A stretch of 64,000 bases of DNA. Source: Inonotus obliquus (taxonomy: Eukaryota > Basidiomycota > Agaricomycetes > Hymenochaetales > Hymenochaetaceae). The position numbers and the translations under genes were made by a program. The DNA lies in assembly GCA_032164295.1 (NCBI GenBank), contig JAJHTX010000005.1, positions 1,674,001-1,738,000 of the forward strand, in the 5' to 3' direction. The notes below the pieces were generated by a model that saw only the letters and a program-made list of their open reading frames with translations, made no database searches and was not told the origin of the DNA. Below, piece after piece: positions 24,901 through 35,584 of this stretch (the first letter of the stretch is position 1; every line of letters starts with the position of its first letter).

Positions 24901-25283
24901 GTCAGAAGGAAAGTTTGGTATAAGTACGAACGAATGATTGAGTCAACTGCTCCAGATACGCTATCCTGGAGATACCGAGACGCTGCACCGATCGCATTAC
25001 GCAAATCTTCTGCTGCAGAGTCGAAGATAGTACCGGTATCCTCAGCACCATTTTCGGCCTTGTCGCTCAGTTGGTCAAGCGCAACACGCGGCTCGCGTGG
25101 GTAACCTCCTGGAAGGCCTAGTTCCGAGGAAGACTGAGACGTGGTCGCCTTTGAGCCAGGAACGTTGCTCGTTGCGTCTGTGTTGCCGACCGGACGCCAC
25201 TGGTTTCGGAACATCCCTGGCTGAGTGAACGCAGAGAGTGGCTTTTGCTTTTGATCGTATGCCTTTGGGATGATAGAGGCCAT
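21923..25283 (-). CDS. Repeat protein with glycine-zipper-like segments, function unknown
   Basis: Exons 25283-24932, 24886-24725, 24687-24550 and 24492-21923 give 1073 aa. I do not recognise a named domain. The last exon carries seven or eight copies of a unit made of a charged Ser/Asp/Lys-rich spacer, a basic pair and a short hydrophobic Gly/Ala segment, for example AIGAGVGTLGGAAYQHR, VALGAGIGTVGGAAYANS, TALGAGAGAGILGGAAYATS and ALGAAGGAVVGAGFIGAS. Such spacing of small residues resembles glycine-zipper helices that insert in or pack against membranes. Exons 2 and 3 are internal duplicates (KKDTAVAGIASEF versus QKDLAIGGIASDF), and exons 3 and 4 both open with a PSSSK-x-RI motif. The C-terminus is a basic, His-ending tail (GFVKHLVGKVKDKLHHHDK). 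No signal peptide is seen. Membrane association is inference. Confidence 0.8.
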
Positions 25284-25598
25284 AGTCAAAGCAGTGTCTT
25301 GAGGAGGAATGTACGGTCAAATGGACCAGGTTTATATAGTGTGAATTGGCATGAAGTCATCAAGTGTCAGCCCATTTGGAGCATAGGACTGAGACACGGC
25401 TGGCTAGCAGATAATCACAGAGACAAATCTACCAGCCCAGTTTCGATTTGTATTGCAGACCATGTTTTATTTTCCATTTTTAATGTTTTGATTTGTAGAC
25501 CACAGAGAGATGATGACCAGACGTAAATGAAGTAATCAAGTGCACGCGATAGGTTATCGCGAGATTTCCCATATTGGAAGTTGACCACCGCGATCATC
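25284..25598. promoter_or_regulatory. Divergent promoter region of the repeat protein gene and PPE1
   Basis: 315 bp between head-to-head start codons (25283 minus, 25599 plus). A tttatatagtgtg TATA-like stretch at about 25331-25340 could serve the minus-strand gene. No other site is evident. Confidence 0.45.
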
Positions 25599-27132
25599 AT
25601 GTCAAACCTACGCCGTGCCGCTATACTAAACAGAATACCACATATGCCCACAATATCACCCTATGCTGACGATGCTGACGACGGCGAAGGAAATGAAGAA
25701 GAGGAAGGAAGTGATTCTCTGGGCGATTTACCTTCAATGGGTCCGCCACGATCGTGAGTACATTCACTTTGCCATAGCATCCCTCGTCCTGAAGATCTTC
25801 TAGAAAACCACACCACAAAGCTAGGAAAATTCCAGATCCTCAATATGCACCACTCTCTGCAGAAGGGTATTTTGCACAGGCAGCGGAGGTCGCCGTCCCC
25901 GCATCTGGTCTTTCTTTCCGTGTTTACTACACCCCTCCATCCCTCGCTCCAGGTGCCTCTCAAAGAGAAGGCACGGTATTGGTGTGTCATCACGGTGCGG
26001 GTCATTCTGCACTTAGCTTTGCACTGTTTGCGAAGGAGGTTAAGGAAAGGACGAAGGGTGAATGTGGTATGCTGGCATTAGATGCAAGGGGACATGGTGC
26101 GCGCATATATCCACGTCATTATTATGCGGCGTTGTTTAACCGGAGGATATGGTATTAGGTAAAACAGAACCGTTAGAAAAAACGAAAGAGGACCCAGATT
26201 TGTCCATCGATACCCTTGTCACAGATGCATACAATCTAGTCAAGACTCTCTTTCCAGATTCTGCCAATGCTCCCACATTCGTCGTACGTCCTAGTATCTT
26301 CCTCTGTATTGCAAATCTGAATTCTTGGTGAAGCTCGTAGGGCATAGCTTAGGCGGCTCCGTCCTGGTGCGTGCTGCTGCGCAACTTCTGGACGCCAAAT
26401 ACCGCCTTACAGGCATCGCGGTTCTCGATGTGGTGGAGGGTTTTACACTCGACGCTCTTCCGCATATGCATGCTTTATTAGACACACGACCAGACGGCTT
26501 TGACAGTTTAGAAGAAGCCATAGAATGGCAGTGCGTACAGTTTACTTCTCTGCTCTACGATGCATGAAAATATGCTAACATTCACAATGCATGAAAAGTG
26601 TCTCGAATCATACAATCCGAAATCCTCTTTCTGCACGAATAAGCGTACCATCCCTCGTCGTTCCCTCTAATTCTACCTCGGATCCAAAATATGTTTGGCG
26701 AACACCACTTCGTCTGACGGCACCATACTGGGAGAGTTAGTCTGAATGTCAATTCTACATTGTCAGATGTTAAAAAGCTGATCATTGTCTTGTGGATTAG
26801 GCTGGTTCCGAGGTCTCTCATCATCCTTCTTAAGCGTACGATCCGCACGATTGCTGGTTCTCGCTGGAACAGAGAGACTTGATAAGGAGCTCATGATCGG
26901 CCAGATGCAGGGCAAGTTCCAGCTTCAGGTTGTACCGGATACGGGACATATGATTCACGAGGTGCGTCTCCGTGCACAAATCTTTACTTTCGCCCTCTCT
27001 CCTGAGTCTTTATGATGCTGACTTTATTGGTGTTTGCAGGATAACCCAGCACGTCTTGCTGAGATGGTGGTTGAGTTCTGGAAGAGGAACGAGAAGGTCG
27101 TGGTGGGTGTCAAGAAAGTCGGTGAACTATAG
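25599..27132 (+). CDS. PPE1: Protein phosphatase methylesterase 1 (PME-1)
   Basis: This alpha/beta hydrolase removes the methyl ester from the C-terminal leucine of the PP2A catalytic subunit. Seven exons close in frame: 25599-25753, 25825-26096, 26159-26283, 26334-26530, 26599-26735, 26801-26961 and 27040-27132 (379 aa, usual size). The oxyanion region [18 protein letters not shown], the nucleophile elbow LVGHSLGG (catalytic Ser), the Asp in AVLDVVEG and the His in [12 protein letters not shown] complete the triad. The N-terminal 45 residues are acidic. It is the last intact housekeeping gene before the transposon-rich half of the window. Confidence 0.95.
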
Positions 27133-27536
27133 GACAGCTGTAGAATTTACAAATAATGGGATGATATAGAAAGAATAATATTGCATAATCTCGTAACATG
27201 GCATCAGAAATACGAAGGGGTGCAGGAGGGACATACCACCATAATAGGCCACCGGGCACAATCGGAGGTTCATCTCAATTGAGGCCTGCTGCGCTACGAA
27301 TGTGCTGGCTTGTTGACCCAGTGTCTTCTCTGGACCGAGGAACAACCATTGGATGGGTTGAGAACACTCGGTGAACTTAGTTTGCAGCCCTGTCGGGGTA
27401 AACAAAACATCGATTATTAAATCTTGGCATAATACTATATTAGATGGAAGAATGAAGAAATAGTACATGATTTGCTATGATCTAGCTAGACGACGGCGTG
27501 CGAGAGAGAAAAAACGGGCATCAGGCCCCAAAAACT
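27133..27536. other. Intergenic, no gene seen
   Basis: PPE1 3' flank. Short open frames here have no recognisable content. This marks the boundary between the gene-rich and transposon-rich halves. Confidence 0.4.
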
Positions 27537-27896
27537 CTAAGGTGGTCTATACAAATCAAAGAAAAACTGTCCGTTTTTGGCCGCATTGCCAAAATTAAGG
27601 GAGTGATCCGGAGACCTCAACTCGCGACGGTAGAAGTGCCGGTGACGTAATGTAGCGTAGCGTGTGCAGGTTGTGAGTCGATGGTCTACTGTGTCCAACT
27701 GGTGTTCAGCCGGACAGAAAGGTGATGCGTCGTTGGTGCAGCGAGACCTAGTTGTACCTGTATTAGATACGTTTGCTATGGTCTGCAGGTAGCGGACTTC
27801 TTGATTGCGCGGCCAGTCCCATTTAAGGGGTGGCTGTAGGTTGTAGTCGGGTTTTGAAAGGAGTTCTCGTCGCCACGCACCGCGTGTCGAGTCCAT
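27537..27896 (-). pseudogene. LINE reverse-transcriptase C-terminal fragment (zinc-binding region)
   Basis: The 119-residue frame reads RRELLSKPDYNLQ...EVRYLQTIANV, then a Cys/His array CTNDASPFCPAEHQLDTVDHRLTTCTRYATLRHRHF. This fits the C-x-C...H...C zinc-binding segment that follows the reverse transcriptase of some non-LTR retrotransposons. The frame starts on a non-ATG codon, and nothing like the RT core precedes it, so it is a 3' fragment. Its sequence differs from the LINE at 32.9-45.8 kb, so it is probably a different element. Confidence 0.5.
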
Positions 27897-28909
27897 CTGG
27901 TAGAGGGTGCCATAGACGAAAATATATCCCCTATTTCGACCTTTTGAGCCATGTATTAGATAATCTAGCTTAAATCGGACAGATACTTACGTCCACTCAC
28001 TATTAATGCATATAGAACCCCCGTCCCAGATACACTTGTACAGTCATAAAATAGATGGACAGATATACTATGTGAATACCTGTGTGAGTTTGGCAATAGA
28101 TAACCTGTGTAGATCTATTTCGGACAGCACAAGGCACATATTCTGACATAATGTAGATTGAAAGTCCGCTCATTCTGACATAATTTGGGTTGAAAGTCCA
28201 CTCAAATTACAAATCTTCACTTTATTAGAGATAAATAAATAAATACAAATAATGTATGTTTACATGTTTTGTGACACGAATTAATATTAATGGAAAGCAA
28301 GCCCTGCCGCATGACCAACCGGGAGATAAGTTATCACCTACCTTCAATTTTGCCTCCAACTTATCCCAGAGCATGCAATTGAATTCTTGGACATTGTGTT
28401 GTTAGAATGAGTCTAAGGATATCCAGCCGAAAGAATTTGTTAGTTCAGTTAACCCTGTACATGGTCTCATTAGCGACTTGGAATCAACTCCAAATAATGA
28501 TTCACGCACCAACATGTTTGAATAGCCAAAGCTGCACTTTGTCAGCAATGCACTGAGGCCAGCTCACAATAGAGGGCCAGGCTACACTAACTTGATCAGA
28601 GAGAGTAGGGGAGAGAGGGGAGAGTGAGCTTGAACGACACTAGTCGGTGTATTGACAAGGTTGAAACTGGGGAGTACAGGTGAACGCGCCTCCTACTTAT
28701 ACCCTGAGAGCATGTGAACTATCTACTATCTATATACAAGTCATAGAATGAGATAGAACATCATAGAATGTCCCCAGAGTCTTCCGGAACGGACTAAGAT
28801 CAGATGATAGGAAAGGATTAGTAAGATACAACTATTAATAGGAATTTAGTAAACGTAATTAGTAAAGGAGGTGGTGATGTAAGCAAAGAGAAATATAGAA
28901 GAAAAGAAA
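27897..28909. other. AT-rich intergenic, short direct repeat
   Basis: About 1 kb with no gene seen. Two near-identical units of about 33 bp lie side by side at 28138-28205 (attctgacataat...ttgaaagtcc). A GA-rich stretch lies at 28607-28632. Confidence 0.4.
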
Positions 28910-29980
<1,071 letters not shown>

Positions 29981-30798
29981 GTTACAATGAAATTCTATAA
30001 GGCAAAAACTGCGATTACTTAAGACTTTAACAGTCATCATTGCTTGGTCATCTTTTATTACTCATCCTTGCTGATTCAACTCAGCCTTTATTTATATCGC
30101 ACATTGTGCGTGCTATTTCTCATTCACTTTGTGTTCTCATAGCTCTATTATTTATCCTACATTGTGCCCATATGGTCTCACTCCACTTTGCTCTACCAGA
30201 CTCCACTCCACTCCACTCCACTGAAGCACATGTACCACTTTGCACGTACTAGTGGGGGTCTCTCTGACTCTGGTTTGCCCTCTCACTTTTTCCCCCATCT
30301 TCCTCTCCCACTTTGCCCAAGGGCCTGTAGTCTATATAAACCCCATGTATGAGGGACCTGACTCCCCAGCTTGACCTCTTGTACTCTCAGTGCAATACAG
30401 CTATTAGTCTCTCAACTTGACTCTAAGCCTTCCAGGCTGACTGAACCTCTGAACTCTGACTCGACCTTCCGAGACAGGAAGTGTCCTTGTAAACAAGACC
30501 TCTGATTATATTATCGGTGGTTGAGTAAGACCTGTGTTGTCTTAACACAAAGATGTGAAGAAAGAAAGAAGACATGGTCAGCAAGAACAGTTTGATGAAC
30601 AGAACACACATAGCAAAGGCATAAATGATGACGCAGGCAAGGAGTGACTTACCATGCCTAGTCATATAGAGTGAAGATGTCCGAATAGACTCAGAGTGGG
30701 CAATAAGAAAGATCTAGAAGAGTAAGTAAGATACAAATAGGGAGTGATTCCTCTGTAGAGGGTTTGGGAGTAAGGGAAGGTGTTTGCGGGGCAAGCAA
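29981..30798. other. Intergenic with possible LTR-like promoter remnant
   Basis: No gene seen. A short (CCACT)n tract lies near 30201-30222. A TATA-like box (ctatataaaccc) at 30332-30343 is followed by CT-rich sequence ending cagctattagtctctcaacttga near 30420, reminiscent of the R/U5 part of a fungal LTR. That interpretation is weak because I find no partner copy or target duplication. Confidence 0.35.
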
Positions 30799-32545
30799 TG
30801 AATGTGCGAGAACACGGCCGGTATCAGAAGTACCGGACGAGGGGGGTACAATTTAGATGCATTGGGAGGGCCGGTACGTGGCGGTACTAAGTCGTACAGT
30901 CACAGACAAGTCGTCCAGAGAGAATAGTAGGGCCTAGCTGGATTGATGAGTACAGGAGGCTATAGGTGACCGCTCAAGAGGCGAGGTATCAGAAGACGAT
31001 CGATACCGAGAAGAATCCGTCGATACCGAATTATCTGATGTCCGGTATCACGATAGAGAGAACGAAGCAGTAGAGAAAGCGAGCTGAGGAGGTGTTTCAG
31101 ATGGGACTGGTCGTGAGACGAGAGGCGAGGGCGACGAAGACGATAACGATGACTACCAGTATCGATACCGGCGACTACGAGACGAGACAAACGAACGGGG
31201 ACTTGAACGAGATGAGCAAAACCCGGACCTTCACTCTGGAAGTTCCTCTCAGATTAGCTGGTTTGCTACAGTAGAACATGCAGGCTATAAATACCATAAT
31301 ACCGTAGCCATTCAAGATACCAAATGGGGGGTTTATACAAGTCGAATCGTACCGCAATCCGGTACAAGAAAGGGAACATAAAGTCGAATAGAATGTAAGA
31401 TTACAATCAGGGGAAACATAAGATGATGAATGAATAAGAAGTTTTATCAGGGGGTAGCTAAGAATAGGGTGGGACGAGACAAGAACCCAATGAAAACTCA
31501 CGACGAGTGATACCGAGGTAGGGCGGCGGTACCGACGTCAACCAGCGCTAAAATAAGGACGTGTCTCAAGCTACCGCATGGGCGCTCCTGGTGATGTCCC
31601 TGTTGTAGGAGAAGCACGTCATCCTGATTTACCTTTGTTCCGGTATCATGATCCGTGCGGCGTCAGTCTGGGCGTCTACCGATCGATCGGACGGCGTGCT
31701 CCGATGTTGACGTGTCGGTACAACCCAACCTTGGCAATGGAGTACTCTACCGCTCGGTACCAATCAGTACGCTGGGATCGTCCCTGAGCATCAACGAGAT
31801 TGCTCGAGCCCCTCGATATCGATCGGTACGCGTTGCCTAACTCGACTGGGCATTGCTTGGCTTCCCCTCCGAGTCGGATCGATGGCCTCCTCCGAGATCG
31901 AAGCAGCGTACGGCGGACTTGATTCATTTTCCAACCTTCCTCTCGACGTAGATCTCTGAGGGCGTGGTCTCGACCTAGCACACATTACGAACTCCGGTAC
32001 AGGAGCGGACCATCGGTATCAACACTGGTATCGTCGGTATCGATGCATGGCGGTTCATAAGGGCATACCGTTGGACTTGGAGCTTCGACCATGATCCAAC
32101 TCTTCGCAGCAATGTATGGCAGACCGATCGTAGCTTTGTGAGCCTTTCCCTCTGGTATGGGCTGTCGAGGGTGTAGTACCGACTAGACGTGGACTATTAA
32201 GCGTCGGTATCAGGATTGGTGGACGGTACGGTATCGGTATCATCGGTATCGAAGTCTGGTGGTTCGGTACCGTGATGGAAGACGGGCGTAGGGATTGGTG
32301 ATTCGGTATTGGTGCAGAAGTCTGGCTAAACGTATGCAGGACCAGTTCTCAATCGTTCTTAGCCTTGTCAAATCGCAGAAGCCTCGTATTTTGTTGGAAC
32401 CGCAGGCGTAGATAGGACGGCAGAAGTACCGTGGTCCGAAGAGAAGTAAGAAGTGGTAGAATCACAGAAGTATTGTTAATTGGAAGAAGCGGTAGAATCG
32501 CAGAATTAAGCCCATATCGATCGTAGCCTCCGGTATTACTCTTTA
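30799..32545 (+). mobile_element. Type 1 solo-LTR-like element, copy 1 (1747 bp)
   Basis: Starts TGAATGTGCGAG and ends GGTATTACTCTTTA. The flanks GCAA (30795-30798) and GCGA (32546-32549) form a 4-bp target duplication differing by one G-to-A change. The interior is non-coding and packed with CGGTAYCG-like motifs such as ccgataccg, ccggtatc and tcgataccgg. A TATA-like gctataaatacc lies at 31284-31295. No reverse transcriptase or transposase frame occurs. I define type 1 from six copies in this window. Confidence 0.85.
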
Positions 32546-32984
32546 GCGACATGGTGGCAAGAAGTTAAGAGAGAGTACGTATGGTGGCACACATGTGCAA
32601 TGCATTGAAGTCAAATCTGACCTCGACGCGTCCATACTAGATCGACACAGGGAACATATGATTATTTGACACAAGCTGCACCAGATAATGTAGTGTTATC
32701 TAACAACTGACTGCAATAGACTTTCTCTGGGTAAACAGCTATACGTAAACACAGACCATTTGATTCTATCTTGTCCACACTTTGTCTAGATGATCTGTGA
32801 GTGGTACTTTGATAGATAAACAAAGTAGGTATCTTTTCGTCTAAACTGAAAATGAGACAGACAATCTATTTCTAATTTTGATGATACTTCTCCATGTGTC
32901 CTTCGTTTATCTGGACAGCCTCTACCAGATGGATCCGACATGCAGTGATGGGGTTGAAATGGTGTGGTGTCCCTGCTGCAGCCA

Positions 32985-33110
32985 TCACTCGTTCATCTGC
33001 TGCCATTCCCCTAGAAAGTACTCCTTAAGGTAGGCCACACTTCCCGGTACCGTCGCAAGTGGGATGTCCAAGAAATGTTCCGGCTCCTCCCTAGGTGATT
33101 TGAATAAATG
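32985..33110 (-). pseudogene. Probable C-terminal fragment of the LINE reverse transcriptase ORF
   Basis: A coding-like stretch PREEPEHFLDIPLATVPG, then SVAYLKEYFLGEWQQMNE and a stop. It lies in the same orientation and downstream of the RT pieces after removing the two MITEs, so I assign it to the LINE by position. It has no recognisable motif, and the link is inference. Confidence 0.4.
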
Positions 33111-33249
33111 GAGTGAGGTGTAAGTGAATATAATGCATCTAGGGTGTAAATCTTTGATTGAACGAGAAATCATGTAAATGAAATGGCAGGTGTATAGATC
33201 GCATGAGCGTTCCAATGAAAATAGAGAAGAAAGATGACTAGATACAATA

Positions 33250-33715
33250 CTGTCATGAACTGTAGGTAGGCAACCACTGGTGACGTGTTACATGTTACGT
33301 CGCTTCAAACTCATGAAACCTGATCAGTACTACGTGTTACAGGCCACAAAGTAAGCAACCAGCTTGTGTATGAGCACTTCTGACAAGCCTTTTAATTCTT
33401 TTTGTGTAAATACTGAGTTTATTGTAGCATCAAGTGAGTCCAATTACTCCTTTAGGCTCACTTTGAATGCTGAGGAGGAAGATGTCTGGAAATTTTCTGA
33501 TAACGGTACTCTGTGGAGTACCACATTCCCTGTGGATGTGCAAACTTATGCTATATGAAGCAAAAATTTGTATTAAAATGAAAAAAAAATGCGCCCTTTT
33601 TTTGATTTGTTACATGCCCGAAACTTATACAACCGGTCTTGCGTTACACGTTACTGAAGCGATGCAACCAACTCTGTGTTACGCATTACGGTTGCCTACC
33701 TCCAGTTCATGACAG
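33250..33715. mobile_element. Mariner-like MITE, 466 bp
   Basis: Terminal inverted repeats beginning CTGTCATGAACTG and continuing AGGTAGGCAACC (25 of 26 positions matching) at 33250-33275 and 33690-33715, each flanked by TA (33248-33249 and 33716-33717). The TA duplication suggests the Tc1/mariner group. No transposase is present. It lies in the 3' part of the LINE. Confidence 0.75.
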
Positions 33716-33756
33716 TATATACCGAATAAAGATAATGTACTGGAATAGTTTCCTTA

Positions 33757-34826
33757 CAGGGAAATTCATAAAAATCTGGACATGTGCCAAATTGCCAATT
33801 TTGGCCCCTTCAGTATCTCAGAACACAAAATAAATCATATCTCACTCAATTCTTGACCATTTCGTATTATCTAAGTTGCTAAATTCATGCCCCGATCGTG
33901 CCGTCCGAGCTGTAACAAACCTGAGCAAATCCGGGCAAGAATTGACCCCGAGACGGCGCAAAATGTCGTTTTTTCATGTATTCCTCATGTCCATTTTTTC
34001 CTGCACTCAATTCTGGGTCTGCAGCACCCACAAGTGTCTCAGAATGCTCAGATGGAATAACTGTGAATTTAGGGCCTGCATTTGAGATGAATTTTGAAGG
34101 TGTATGTGCCAGTCTGGGGGCATGCCTGGAAGGCAGAACTGCCCCCTCATCCCTCAAGCTCCCCATGCTCTAGAAAAAATATTTGAAGCCAAATTCATGC
34201 ATAGAAACTCATTTAGAGTGTATTTAAATGTATCTGAGCCTTTCCCAGATCAAATGGATATGTTGGGAAGCTGGGGAAAGGCAGGGAAGCATGGTGCATA
34301 TGCCCTGTCTCCCCCACCTCAAACAATGCACCAATCCTCATAGCAGACATGAGAAGTACTCAGATCACTTTCAATAGGCCTGGAATGAATTTGGCTTCAG
34401 ATATTTTTTCTAGGGCATGGGGAGCTTGAGGGATGAGGGGGCAGTTCTGCCTTCCAGGCATGCCCCCAGACTGGCACATACACCTTCAAAATTCATCTCA
34501 AATGCAGGCCCTAAATTCACAGTTATTCCATCTGAGCATTCTGAGACACTTGTGGGTGCTGCAGACCCAGAATTGAGTGCAGGAAAAAATGGACATGAGG
34601 AATACATGAAAAAACGACATTTTGCACCATCTCGGGGTCAATTCTTGCCCGGATTTGCTCGGGTTTGTTACAGCTCGGACGGCACGATCGGGGCATGAAT
34701 TTAGCAACTTAGATGATATGAAATGGTCAAGAATTGAGTGAGATATGATTTATTTTGTGTTCTAAGGTACTGAAGGGGCCAAAATTGGCAATTTGGCACA
34801 TGTCCAGATTTTTATGAATTTCCCTG
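33757..34826. mobile_element. Foldback MITE with 440-bp inverted arms
   Basis: Two arms of about 443 bp, 33757-34199 and 34385-34826, are near-perfect inverted copies separated by about 185 bp. Ends read CAGGGAAATTCATAAAAATC, flanked by TA on both sides (33755-33756 and 34827-34828). The same short frames appear in both arms on opposite strands, so they are repeat shadows rather than genes. A transcript would fold into a long hairpin. It is inserted in the 3' part of the LINE. Confidence 0.85.
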
Positions 34827-35584
34827 TAACATGACAAAGTACATGTAAGAAAGTGATGAGGTATTTAGAAAGTGTTTCTGTGTAAACAGTGAAACAAAGT
34901 GTAAAGAGAATGGTTGGTGGGTAGGGGTTTTCAATCCAGTATACCATTATCCAATTTTCTGCCTCGTTGTACCATAGTTCATACCATATTTCTCGGCATG
35001 AGAGGGTCTGCCTGTATCCTTGAATGATGACACTAGCCTTTCCCTTCAGTTCCGGGTGCATTATACAAACAGCTAGGCTTACTGGGTCATTTGGCCACAT
35101 CCCTCTGTAGTATTCAGCATGTAGGTTTGGGTTTGTCCTGGTGTGCACCACTATCCCCACATTCCTACTCATTGCTTCTACTGCCACATACTGCACAATT
35201 GGGGGAATAGAGAGCAGGGTCTCCATTGTAATTGTTGGCATGAAGTTTAGGAAGCCACCGCATCTCATCAATGTGTGTCGATGGATGGGTTGCATCCATA
35301 CCGGAGCTCCCCAGTACAGTACCAGCCTTAGGATTTGCAAGTAGTACATCCTCATGTAATGGGCTTTCAGTCCTCTGAACTGTGTGGTTAGCTACTCTAA
35401 TGCAGACCATGTAAAATGGCCTGCTATTACTCGTGACTTGATGAATGGTGTGAAGGACAAGTTCTTGTCAATGTGGATTCCCAACTACGTAACCAATGGC
35501 GAGGAGTAGATTTGTCGGTTCTGGTATGTTAGTGGTTGGTTGATAAGTGGCGTGTACCTTCCTTGTGTACTCCAGACATGTCGG
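34827..35584 (-). pseudogene. LINE reverse transcriptase, thumb and downstream part
   Basis: Reads from 35584 down: LGIHIDKNLSFTPFIKSRV, the family thumb-region pattern, then YLQILRLVLYWGAPVWM and on to PPTILFTLCF. At least two in-frame stops occur. The piece is cut from the RT core by the insertion at 35585-38616. Confidence 0.7.

Noticed and set aside
31175..31501. An open frame of about 108 codons on the reverse strand of type 1 elements, seen again at 50913-51239 and in part at 38000-38239, 57859-58092 and 60325-60513
   Set aside because: It is truncated or shifted in several copies, has no recognisable domain, and recurs only because the repeat recurs. There is no sign that the frame is protected.
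33885..34698. Two identical-looking 93-codon frames in opposite orientation
   Set aside because: They are the two arms of the foldback MITE; both strands show equivalent frames, so neither is evidence of a gene.
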